This document shows positions 1-7,125 of a stretch of 64,000 nucleotides of DNA, piece after piece. Each line of letters starts with the position of its first letter. Position 1 is the first letter of the stretch. The notes under the pieces are model-generated. The model made no database searches. It was not told where the DNA came from and was given only the letters and a program-made list of their open reading frames with translations. Where the stretch lies: contig OZ246421.1 of NCBI GenBank assembly GCA_965231165.1, positions 2,294,001 through 2,358,000 of the forward strand, read 5' to 3'. The stretch is from Micavibrio_C sp965231165. GTDB taxonomy: Bacteria; Pseudomonadota; Alphaproteobacteria; Micavibrionales; Micavibrionaceae. The translations under genes and the position numbers were made by a program.

Positions 1-862
1 GGTCAAGAAGGATGAAGATCAAAAGGAATTTCCGCCCCTGATCCTTTATAAGCGTGATGGTGCGGTGATGTACGGTACGACTGATCTGGCGACGATTGTC
101 GAGCGGATGAATCTCTATAAGCCCACCAAAATCATTTATGTGGTCGATCAACGTCAGAACCTGCATTTCGAACAGGTTTTCCGGGCGGCACGGCTATCGG
201 GCATTGCCCCTGCCAACGTCGAACTGACCTTTGCCGGGTTTGGCACCATGAATGGTACTGACGGCAAGCCGTTTAAAACCCGCGAGGGTGGTGTCCTGCG
301 TCTGGAAGATTTGATCGCCATGGGGCGCGACAAAGCGATGGCGCGTCTGGATGAGGCCGATCTTGCCAAGGAAGCTGTCCCAGAAGAACGCCAGAAAATT
401 GCGCAGATGGTGGGGATAGCCGCGATTAAATTCGCTGATCTGCAAAATCCGCGTCATGCCGACTATGTTTTTGATATTGATCGCCTCACCAGTTTTGAGG
501 GCAAAACCGGGCCTTACATTTTGTATCAGGCGGTGCGGATCAAATCGCTGCTGCGTAAAGCCGGTGATTTCAAAGCGGATGCGCCGTTCCAGTTGCAGGA
601 TGGCGACCGTGCGCTGGCGTTGCTGATGACGCAGTTGCCGGAGGTTTTTGCGATGGCGCTCAAGAATTACACGCCGCATGTGTTGTGTGATTATGTTTTC
701 CGTCTGGCGCAGGAATTCAGCAGCTTCTACGGCAACTGCCATATCCTGTCCGAGACTGACGAGGGCCTGAAGCAAAGCCGTCTGCAGCTCTGCCGCATGG
801 CCTTGGCGCAGATGATTCTGACGACAGGCTTGATGGGTATCGATATTCCTGAACGGATGTAA
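1..862 (+). CDS. argS: Arginyl-tRNA synthetase, C-terminal part (5' end outside window)
   Basis: Charges tRNA-Arg with arginine in the cytoplasm (class I aminoacyl-tRNA synthetase). The frame is open from base 2, so the gene is cut by the window edge and the N-terminal HIGH region lies outside. Visible are the end of the catalytic domain (GTTDLATIVER, KIIYVVDQRQNLHFEQVF, then the KMS-like region FKTREGGVLRLEDLI) and the all-alpha DALR anticodon-binding domain (YAVRIKSLLRK-type segment, then FSSFYGNCHIL and LCRMALAQMIL, ending MGIDIPERM). This C-terminus is typical of full-length ArgRS. The stop codon abuts the stop of the convergent pilin-like gene at 863 with no gap, so no separate terminator fits between them. 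Family assignment is secure. Confidence 0.96.
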   Translation, partial: VKKDEDQKEFPPLILYKRDGAVMYGTTDLATIVERMNLYKPTKIIYVVDQRQNLHFEQVFRAARLSGIAPANVELTFAGFGTMNGTDGKPFKTREGGVLRLEDLIAMGRDKAMARLDEADLAKEAVPEERQKIAQMVGIAAIKFADLQNPRHADYVFDIDRLTSFEGKTGPYILYQAVRIKSLLRKAGDFKADAPFQLQDGDRALALLMTQLPEVFAMALKNYTPHVLCDYVFRLAQEFSSFYGNCHILSETDEGLKQSRLQLCRMALAQMILTTGLMGIDIPERM

Positions 863-1561
863 TTAACGCGCCATCAGCACATTGTAGAAGAAGCGCGGGT
901 CGGCGGCATCGCATGAGGCACCGGCGCCATCGCAGAAGCAACCTGTTGTTGGCTGATCCGTTTCATTATCGCGTGAGATTGTGCCGCCACCGACAGTGTA
1001 ATCGCCGATAAAGCGGGTGGTGGCGTTATGACTTCCGGCGGAAACCCACGTTGCATATTTATTGGTGATGGCGTTAATAGCGTCGCAAACACCGGCATCG
1101 ACCCGCAGCAAAAGTACGAGATCGCGCGCGGATGTGCCAATATCCTTGGTCGTGCCATCAGCGCTGCCGACGCGGTTAGGGCCGATAAAATAAATCCCTG
1201 TGGCGCCATCGGGAGGGTCTTTCCATGTAGCGGCACCACCTTCGGTATGGAAAACGAGGCATCTGTTATCACCGCAATCAGGGTTGGTGTAGTTCGTATC
1301 GACGGCGTTGGCGAAGCTTAAATCTGCTTCCGAGATACTGCGTCCCAGAATGCGCTCAACAGCGCGCTGCATCTGCTGGCCATAGGCGACGATATCGCTG
1401 GCAGCGAGTTCGGCTTCGCGACCGCTCATGCTTTCCGTGCCCTGTCTGACGCCGCGCGTGAACGTGAACATCAGCGCGGCAAACATGACGATGCCGATCA
1501 GGATAATAAAGAAGACGTTGCCCCGCTGACGGGCGTGGCGGTTATTTTGCGCTGCTGTCAT
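863..1561 (-). CDS. Type IV pilin-like membrane-anchored protein of the Dot/Icm-like cluster
   Basis: A 232-residue protein of unknown function. It starts MTAAQNNRHARQRG and continues with a single long hydrophobic helix (NVFFIILIGIVMFAALMF). A basic leader ending in Gly before a hydrophobic stretch resembles a class III (prepilin) signal, but the usual Glu at +5 of mature pilins is absent. The extracytoplasmic part carries about seven cysteines, including two close pairs (DCGDNRC; GCFCDGAGASC), suggesting disulphides. The Met at 1561 is chosen because it directly precedes the basic leader; a longer reading from 1636 would add a non-pilin-like extension. It overlaps the end of the dotL-like gene by 20 bases, so it is probably co-transcribed. 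A pilin-like secretion accessory is an inference. Confidence 0.72.
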   Translation of the reverse strand: MTAAQNNRHARQRGNVFFIILIGIVMFAALMFTFTRGVRQGTESMSGREAELAASDIVAYGQQMQRAVERILGRSISEADLSFANAVDTNYTNPDCGDNRCLVFHTEGGAATWKDPPDGATGIYFIGPNRVGSADGTTKDIGTSARDLVLLLRVDAGVCDAINAITNKYATWVSAGSHNATTRFIGDYTVGGGTISRDNETDQPTTGCFCDGAGASCDAADPRFFYNVLMAR

Positions 1562-4058
1562 CGTCGCCCCCGCGAATTTTGTCCTGCAGGTCTTTGGCGG
1601 CCTTCTCCAGGATGGCCTTTGTTTCGGCATCCACATCGGGAATTTTAACGGACGGTGCGGTTGTTGCTGGTTCCGGCGCGACGCTGGTTTCCGGTTTAGC
1701 CGGTTCGGTTTCAGCGGCGTTAATAAGCGATTCCCAGTTGATCGGTTTGACCGGACGCGCAGGTTCCTCAGGAGCAGCTGGTGCTGCTTGAGGCGCGGCG
1801 GGGGTTGTTGCTGCTTCCTCGCCAGTAGGCTTTTTGAAGAAAGCCATCGGATTGCCGGAGGCAGCGGCTGCCGGGGGTGTTGCCGCTTCTGCGGGCGGTG
1901 CCGCGGGAACGGGTGCTGCAGGCGGTATCGCCTGCGGGCGTGTGGCGATGATCGAGGCGATCGGTGATGCTGGTTGCGCTGGTGCTGGCGGTGTGGCTGT
2001 CAGCGGTGCGGCGGCAGGGGCGGGGCCGCCGGTACTGCCAGCAGCAGCGCCTGCAGGGGGTGCTTCCAGATCGCCCGGGTTGTGCAGGATATGTACGCTG
2101 GCGACGGCGGCCATACCGGCTTGTGTGTTGCTGATATCTTTGGCTTTATGCGCGGCTTCCAGTGTTCTGGCCATCGCGGCGATTTCATCGGGCGTATCGA
2201 TTTTCGCGGCGGCCTTTGTGGCCGTCCATGTCTTATGTACCAGCAGGTCGCGCACTTTCGTGATAACAGGTGCGTGACGCAGCAATTGCTCGTCCGGCGG
2301 CGGCAGGGCTACAAAACGCTGTACGCGCATCGCCTTGGCGAAGCCGGGCGCGCAATAGAAAATCTGCGTGTCGATGACCATGTCGCTGAACGCGATACAG
2401 GCCATGCCGGCCTTGAAGCCGCGCAGCGCGTCATAGCTGGCGCGGGAACGGATTTGCAGGCCTGCCTGCTTGGTGTCGTAATATGAACCCGTGGAGGACG
2501 AACCGCCTGAAAGCTGGAAGCCGGAAGCCTCCATGACGAGCGTCGAGCCGACGGTCTTTTCGAAGAATTCTTTGGTCTGTGTGGGATCTTCGAGTTTGCC
2601 GAAGATTTTAATGTTACAGTTTGCGGTGATGGAACGTGCTTCTTCTTTGACGCGCTTTTCCATCGCGGGCAAATCCTGTGCGGAATAAATCAGGCAGAAA
2701 CCGAGAGAACGGGCCTGTGCGGCCATAACGGCCATGCCTTGCGCGGTATAGTAACCGACTTCGTCGAACACGGTCATAAACGGCGTGGCCGATGTCGTGA
2801 CCTTGTTTTCAATGACGGTTGCCGATTCACCTTCCACGGTGGCGCCCAGCGTCGAACCCATCATCCCCTTGATCGTCGCGGCGACGATTTTACCGAGGTT
2901 GGCGGTTTCGTCCGATGATTTTTCAAGCGCCGGGATCAGAACGATCAGGATGCGGCGGTTCAGCACCACGTCGAGCATATCGACGTCGGCGGCTTGCGTA
3001 TCGAAGATGTAACCATAATCGTCGCCCAGAGATTGCAGCGAGCGGGTGAACTGCATCGCGAGGTAACCGTGCTGCTGGCGCGGTGTTGTGGTATCGACGG
3101 CGGGCTGGTCGGGGCCGGGTGGCTTTTCCTTGCCGTCGTCATCGAAAGCTGAATCGATATAGCCGGGCAGGGTGTCGAGATAACCCTTTACGCCAGCTTT
3201 CAGGTGATCGGGTACGGCCGGATCGCGGGACAGGCGGATGACGGTATCAAGATTCAGCGCGCTTCTGATGGTGCTGACCGACATCGGCAGTTCCTGATTG
3301 TCGCGTTTCCATGTCATCACCGGCATCAGCGAGGCGACGAGGGCCACGGCGCGCTCTTTCCACATGGCGTTGTCGCCTTCGGCGTTCGGCATCAGGCTCA
3401 CCAGCATGTTGGTGAGGTAGGAAGCCGAGCCGGAGCTGAACGGGTTCATGGTGTTGGACGGGGCTTTGGTGTCAGAGTTGCCGGTCATGTAGTTCAGCAC
3501 CAGCAGATCGTCATCGCGGCCAAAACGGCGCACCAGCGCGGACAGTGACGACCACAAATCGGTATCGGCTTTACCGTCGATGTAAACAAAGCCCGAGGCC
3601 CAGGTCAGGGCGTTCGTGACCATCGATTTCAGGCCTTCGGTTTTACCGGCACCGGTGGTGCCGAGGTAAAGAATGTGCGTACGGGCGTCGGAGTTGGTGA
3701 ACCAGACTTCCTCGTTGGTTTTATCGACGTTGCCGAGATAAAGAATACCTTCGGCCTTGCCGCTGGTACCGGGGCCGCTGTTGCGTGAATCTTTGTACTT
3801 TGCGCCCATCGGTAATTTGAAAGCGAGGGCGCGGTCGCGTGTCATCAGCCACCACAGCAATATCAGATAGCCGAACATGATGATGTCGCCGAGCATCATC
3901 GCGAGATTGGATGCGTATATCCCCACGACACCGATCAGGCAAACAGCAAAGATGCTATCCGGTTTTTTCAGCCATTCGCCAAAACGCACATAAAGAGGCC
4001 GCGTGTCGCGCAGCAACTCAGTATGTTTCTTCTCATATTTCCGGGTATCTAATGCCAT
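1542..4058 (-). CDS. icmO: DotL/IcmO-like type IVB secretion coupling ATPase
   Basis: An 838-residue protein resembling the type IV coupling protein of Dot/Icm systems, which recruits substrates to the inner-membrane channel and hydrolyses ATP. Two membrane helices lie at about 37-53 and 55-72. They are followed by a VirD4/TraD-like ATPase domain with Walker A GTTGAGKT (133-140) and Walker B ending FMTVFDEVGYY (Asp432-Glu433). QARSLGFCLIYSAQD and NCNIKIFGKLEDPTQT are typical of the family's central region. After about residue 660 the chain becomes a long Pro/Ala-rich linker ending in a charged tail; in Legionella DotL the C-terminal extension binds adaptor proteins (family knowledge). The length fits the DotL range. 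It sits 36 bases after an unknown membrane-protein gene, itself after a dotM-like gene, which supports the assignment over a plasmid TraD. Confidence 0.85.
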   Translation of the reverse strand: MALDTRKYEKKHTELLRDTRPLYVRFGEWLKKPDSIFAVCLIGVVGIYASNLAMMLGDIIMFGYLILLWWLMTRDRALAFKLPMGAKYKDSRNSGPGTSGKAEGILYLGNVDKTNEEVWFTNSDARTHILYLGTTGAGKTEGLKSMVTNALTWASGFVYIDGKADTDLWSSLSALVRRFGRDDDLLVLNYMTGNSDTKAPSNTMNPFSSGSASYLTNMLVSLMPNAEGDNAMWKERAVALVASLMPVMTWKRDNQELPMSVSTIRSALNLDTVIRLSRDPAVPDHLKAGVKGYLDTLPGYIDSAFDDDGKEKPPGPDQPAVDTTTPRQQHGYLAMQFTRSLQSLGDDYGYIFDTQAADVDMLDVVLNRRILIVLIPALEKSSDETANLGKIVAATIKGMMGSTLGATVEGESATVIENKVTTSATPFMTVFDEVGYYTAQGMAVMAAQARSLGFCLIYSAQDLPAMEKRVKEEARSITANCNIKIFGKLEDPTQTKEFFEKTVGSTLVMEASGFQLSGGSSSTGSYYDTKQAGLQIRSRASYDALRGFKAGMACIAFSDMVIDTQIFYCAPGFAKAMRVQRFVALPPPDEQLLRHAPVITKVRDLLVHKTWTATKAAAKIDTPDEIAAMARTLEAAHKAKDISNTQAGMAAVASVHILHNPGDLEAPPAGAAAGSTGGPAPAAAPLTATPPAPAQPASPIASIIATRPQAIPPAAPVPAAPPAEAATPPAAAASGNPMAFFKKPTGEEAATTPAAPQAAPAAPEEPARPVKPINWESLINAAETEPAKPETSVAPEPATTAPSVKIPDVDAETKAILEKAAKDLQDKIRGGDDDSSAK

Positions 4059-4094
4059 CTGTCAGATGATGTCCTTAAAAAATGGGCGGCCTGT

Positions 4095-4670
4095 TTAGCG
4101 GTTATTGAGAAAATCGTCAGCGGAGAGCGGGACGCCTGTTTCTGGTGCTGCGGCGCTGTGGCTGGCGGTATCGGTTCCGGTTCCGTGACCATTGGCCATT
4201 GAGCTGTGGTTGCGGCTGCCCATGTTCAAAAACAGGGCGATCAGACCCAGCAGCAAAATGGTGCCGACGATACTGGTGGCGAAACGCCCCTTGGTTGCCG
4301 GGCGCGTTGCCGGACGGATTGCGGGCAGGTTGGTGACACCCGCGCCGTTGGCTGCATTGTTCGCGGCGGGCGGCATGATCTGGCCGTGGGCTTGTTCCAT
4401 GGCGCGGCTGACGGCCATCAGCGCCTGTACGGCGCGGCCACGGCTATCGAACGGCGCGATGTCGTTGACGTCACCACGCGGCGTTTTAAGCACCAGCATA
4501 AAAATACCGTTTTCCTGCTGGCGCACTTCCAGCGCGGATGATCGTACATGCCCCAGCTCCATCCGCCAGACAACAGGCGTCAGGGCTTGCGGCAGGGAAA
4601 TGATCAATGTGCCATCCACCACGCGGGCGCTGGAACTGTAATTGCCAGTGAGTGATTCAATCCATTTCAT
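4095..4670 (-). CDS. Unknown single-pass membrane protein between dotM- and dotL-like genes
   Basis: A 191-residue protein I do not recognise. Residues 1-95 look like a soluble beta-rich domain (VDGTLIISLPQAL, VVWRMELGHVRSSALEV, FMLVLKTPRGDVNDIAPF) followed by a helix. Residues 97-130 are a low-complexity Ala/Asn/Pro linker with basic residues, 132-150 one membrane helix (SIVGTILLLGLIALFL), and the rest a His/Ser-rich tail outside the membrane. The positive charge before the helix predicts a cytoplasmic N-terminus. It lies 44 bases after the dotM-like gene and 36 bases before the dotL-like gene on the same strand, so it is probably translated from the same mRNA. A role in the coupling complex is inferred from position only. 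Confidence 0.75.
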   Translation of the reverse strand: MKWIESLTGNYSSSARVVDGTLIISLPQALTPVVWRMELGHVRSSALEVRQQENGIFMLVLKTPRGDVNDIAPFDSRGRAVQALMAVSRAMEQAHGQIMPPAANNAANGAGVTNLPAIRPATRPATKGRFATSIVGTILLLGLIALFLNMGSRNHSSMANGHGTGTDTASHSAAAPETGVPLSADDFLNNR

Positions 4671-4714
4671 TCTAAAAGGCCTCTTTTGTTTTCTGTGCCA
4701 TAGGACACGTCGTG

Positions 4715-5977
4715 TTAAGCGGGTTTTTTAATACCGCCGGATGACGGTTTTTTCACGCCCCGGCTTTTCGATCCTTTGTAGTCCAGCTGCGGCACCGGAC
4801 GGGCGCGGCTTGATTTCATGTAGCTGACGATGCTTTGTACGGCGTCATTGACCTTGGGTTTCGGGATCGGACGCTGCGTCATTTTCTCGGCCTTGAAATG
4901 GCACATGGCGCCCAAGGCCTCCATGTGGAAGGCCTGACGACCGAGATTATTAAGCGGGTACCACAAAGCGCGGCTATGGCCGCGCAGCCAGACAAAAGGT
5001 GCCGGTGCGAGAACGCCGCCTTCCTGACGCGCCACTTGCAGCGCGCGCAGCATCGCTGTGGTTTCAAAAGCGTGCATATTGCATTGTGCCAGCGTTTTTT
5101 TGGCGGCTTCGCTTTTCAGCACCTTGCGCGCATCGGCGACCAGCTTTTTATCGGCATTCAGGTTTAAACCCTTGGTGCCCTGCCAGCAGATGGCCAGACG
5201 GCCGAGCATGCTGTCGCTGTCAGTACGTTTGCGCGCGGCCTTGAGGCAGAACGCGGCCAGCAGTACTTGCTTGTACGGCGTCAGCTTCATCCAGCCCTGC
5301 CAGCGGGGACCCAGCTGTTTGGCGAAGGCGATATAGGCGGCGTGTTCGTCCAGCTTGCCGTCGGGAATGGGGATCTGGTTAAAAGCAATCCATTCCTCTG
5401 GCCCGAGGGCTTCTGAATAAAGCGGCAGCTCCGAAGGTACAGGTGCCCCCGGCGGGCGGACGGGTTGTGTCGTGGGGTTGAATTTTACGAATGGCGTGAT
5501 GTAAGGGAATACTTTGGCCTGTACGCCGATCAGACCGTCCAGATTCAGTTTGCGGCGGAACTGCGTACCCGGGCCTTTGCGCAGACCCCACAGACCGATC
5601 AGCGCGATCAGGCCCATGAAGATATACTGCACAGGTTTCATCGCCAGCGTACCGATCATGCCCATGACATCATCGCTGAGCTGATATTTATCCATGGTCG
5701 GAATTTGGTCGAGCGCTTGTTTGTAATTGATGGTGATGTTGGAAATCTTGCCGTCACTGATGGTTGACCAAACGACGCTGTAGTCATCATCGACGAAGAA
5801 TGAAATCAGGTACATCTGGCTCCAGCGTACCCAGCGGATGAAATTTTTGACGTCGTATTCCTTGAAATGCCAGAACAGCGCAAACAGCCCTATGGCCACC
5901 ATGCCCAGAATGAACCAGCCGATGGCGTTTTCGTGTAATGTATTGGCAGCCTTTTGATCAGACACTCTGGTACGCAC
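4715..5977 (-). CDS. icmP: DotM/IcmP-like type IVB secretion coupling-complex protein
   Basis: A 420-residue inner-membrane protein resembling DotM/IcmP (TrbA-like), the partner of DotL in the type IVB coupling complex. Hydrophobic segments at about 18-38, 52-62 and 115-132 are followed by a large cytoplasmic domain. The family-typical stretches there are FVKFNPTTQPVRPPGAP, EEWIAFNQIP, FAKQLGPRWQGW, the conserved HAFETTAMLRALQVAR-type helix, and FVWLRGHSRALWYPLNNLGR. The C-terminus is a basic Ser/Gly/Lys tail. The first start is GTG; a second GTG four codons downstream is equally possible and neither has a strong ribosome site. It is first in the minus-strand cluster dotM-unknown-dotL-pilin-like, with a near-perfect 15-base palindrome about 55 bases upstream. 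Confidence 0.84.
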   Translation of the reverse strand: MRTRVSDQKAANTLHENAIGWFILGMVAIGLFALFWHFKEYDVKNFIRWVRWSQMYLISFFVDDDYSVVWSTISDGKISNITINYKQALDQIPTMDKYQLSDDVMGMIGTLAMKPVQYIFMGLIALIGLWGLRKGPGTQFRRKLNLDGLIGVQAKVFPYITPFVKFNPTTQPVRPPGAPVPSELPLYSEALGPEEWIAFNQIPIPDGKLDEHAAYIAFAKQLGPRWQGWMKLTPYKQVLLAAFCLKAARKRTDSDSMLGRLAICWQGTKGLNLNADKKLVADARKVLKSEAAKKTLAQCNMHAFETTAMLRALQVARQEGGVLAPAPFVWLRGHSRALWYPLNNLGRQAFHMEALGAMCHFKAEKMTQRPIPKPKVNDAVQSIVSYMKSSRARPVPQLDYKGSKSRGVKKPSSGGIKKPA

Positions 5978-6031
5978 CCCGGATGAAAGACAGACCCGCT
6001 CCCCGAGCGGAGGCCTGCAGAATGGCGAGAA

Positions 6032-6046
6032 TTATGACAGTCATAA
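6032..6046. promoter_or_regulatory. Perfect palindrome upstream of the dotM-like operon, candidate operator
   Basis: TTATGACAGTCATAA is a 7-base inverted repeat around one central base. It lies about 55 bases upstream of the dotM-like GTG start and reads the same on both strands, as expected of a dimeric repressor site. On the minus strand it includes CATAAT, which could serve as a -10 element, although I see no convincing -35. The remaining sequence between 5978 and 6224 shows no gene. Confidence 0.3.
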
Positions 6047-6224
6047 AAGCCCGCTTCTCCCAAATCAGAAACGGTTCCCTAATTTATCAGAAAAAACCCT
6101 TCAAAACCAATAAGAACGGGCAAGAAAGGTATAGGAAACTGCGTGTTTTTCATATTATGTAAATATTCTACAAAAAACACCGGTTCTTTGCATCTTTTAT
6201 AAGGGTTAGGGTCCATATTCAGAG

Positions 6225-6253
6225 TTGATCGGGGGGCAGGCAACGGTTATAAG
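6225..6253 (+). promoter_or_regulatory. Sigma-70-type promoter for tRNA-Thr
   Basis: TTGATC (6225-6230) and TATAAG (6248-6253) are separated by 17 bases. Transcription would start near 6260, about 15 bases before the mature tRNA 5' end. The placement and hexamers fit a housekeeping promoter, but no experiment is implied. Confidence 0.6.
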
Positions 6254-6274
6254 AAGAGCCTGTTTTTTCCAGTT

Positions 6275-6349
6275 GCCGGCATAGCACAGTGGTAGTGCAG
6301 CGGTTTTGTAAACCGAAGGTCGGGAGTTCAAATCTCTCTGCCGGCACCA
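6275..6349 (+). tRNA. tRNA-Thr (anticodon TGT)
   Basis: A full cloverleaf can be drawn. The acceptor GCCGGCA pairs with TGCCGGC, the D stem GCAC with GTGC, and the anticodon arm GCGGT-TTTGTAA-ACCGA reads anticodon TGT (codon ACA). The T arm is GGGAG-TTCAAAT-CTCTC and CCA is encoded at 6347-6349. The top pair of the anticodon stem is a G-A mismatch, a small oddity. It has its own promoter upstream and a terminator six bases downstream, so it is a single-gene transcription unit. Confidence 0.95.
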
Positions 6350-6353
6350 TTTT

Positions 6354-6382
6354 AAAAAAAGCCCCTTTTCGGGGCTTTTTTT
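6354..6382. terminator. Bidirectional rho-independent terminator after tRNA-Thr
   Basis: A run of seven A, the stem GCCCC / GGGGC around a five-base loop, then seven T. It ends the tRNA-Thr transcript and, read on the other strand, lies just beyond the stop of the minus-strand gene ending at 6392, so it can serve both. Confidence 0.88.
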
Positions 6383-6391
6383 AATTTCGGG

Positions 6392-6886
6392 CTAAAGATC
6401 CCAGTGTGCTGTGCGTTGGGGGTTGTGGCGTGTGATGAAGCGTCCTAGTGGTGTGAGATAGCCGATATTTTCGGGGGCCGTCGGGATTGATCCGTAATGG
6501 ATGCTGCGCATCTGCCTGCCGATAAAATTGAGGACGGACATGATTTCACGGGGGTGGGACAGGGTTTCGGGTTGTCCGTCCAGCGTGATCGATTTGATAT
6601 CCAGCACATCGGGCGATACGCTCCTGATCGCCCTGACCGTGCTGGCGTGTGGTTGTCCGGCGTTATCGCGGAAAGACAGATTGAGTTCAAAGTCGCGCCA
6701 GTTGTCTGCGCCGTTGTGTATGGTGTAGCTGGCATAGGAACTTGTCACCGGGTCGCCTATGGTTTTTGTTTCGCTGTTCCCGCGTTTCAGGTTGATGCCC
6801 AGCAAAAAGAAAACATTTTCCTGCGGTATCCGGTGAGCGGGTATGGGCGGTTGGCCATTCTGTGTAAACAGGGTTTTCAGGAGCAT
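6392..6886 (-). CDS. Hypothetical protein
   Basis: A 164-residue protein that I do not recognise. It is soluble, with no signal peptide or membrane helix, and mixed in composition (DNWRDFELNLSFRDNAG, VRAIRSVSPDVLDIKSITLDG), suggesting a compact beta-rich domain, with a helical segment near MSVLNFIGRQM. The ATG at 6886 is chosen; a TTG four codons earlier (6898) is an alternative, and neither has a clear ribosome site. It stands alone, divergent from the 627-residue protein gene at 7126 and ending at a shared terminator. Confidence 0.6.
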   Translation of the reverse strand: MLLKTLFTQNGQPPIPAHRIPQENVFFLLGINLKRGNSETKTIGDPVTSSYASYTIHNGADNWRDFELNLSFRDNAGQPHASTVRAIRSVSPDVLDIKSITLDGQPETLSHPREIMSVLNFIGRQMRSIHYGSIPTAPENIGYLTPLGRFITRHNPQRTAHWDL

Positions 6887-6958
6887 GCATTTTCTCAAAT
6901 AGGGGTTGGCCAGTATTGATACTATGTAAACACGTGTCTGGCAATATTATAGGTATTT

Positions 6959-6987
6959 TTGTTTATTTTCAGTACGTTGTATATATT
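6959..6987 (+). promoter_or_regulatory. Candidate promoter for the gene at 7126
   Basis: TTGTTT (6959-6964) and TATATT (6982-6987) are spaced by 17 bases in the AT-rich divergent intergenic region. This would give a leader of about 130 bases before the TTG start at 7126. It is a moderate match only. Confidence 0.4.
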
Positions 6988-7125
6988 CTGGCGGGTTGCG
7001 GGATACCGTAGCGGCTATCAGTATTGCGCAAAATATTAACATATTCTGGGTAATGTGCTACAGGGAGCCGGAACTTGTTTCGGGCTTGCCTGTGAACGCC
7101 CGTAAAAGCCAAGGAGCCAACGGTT

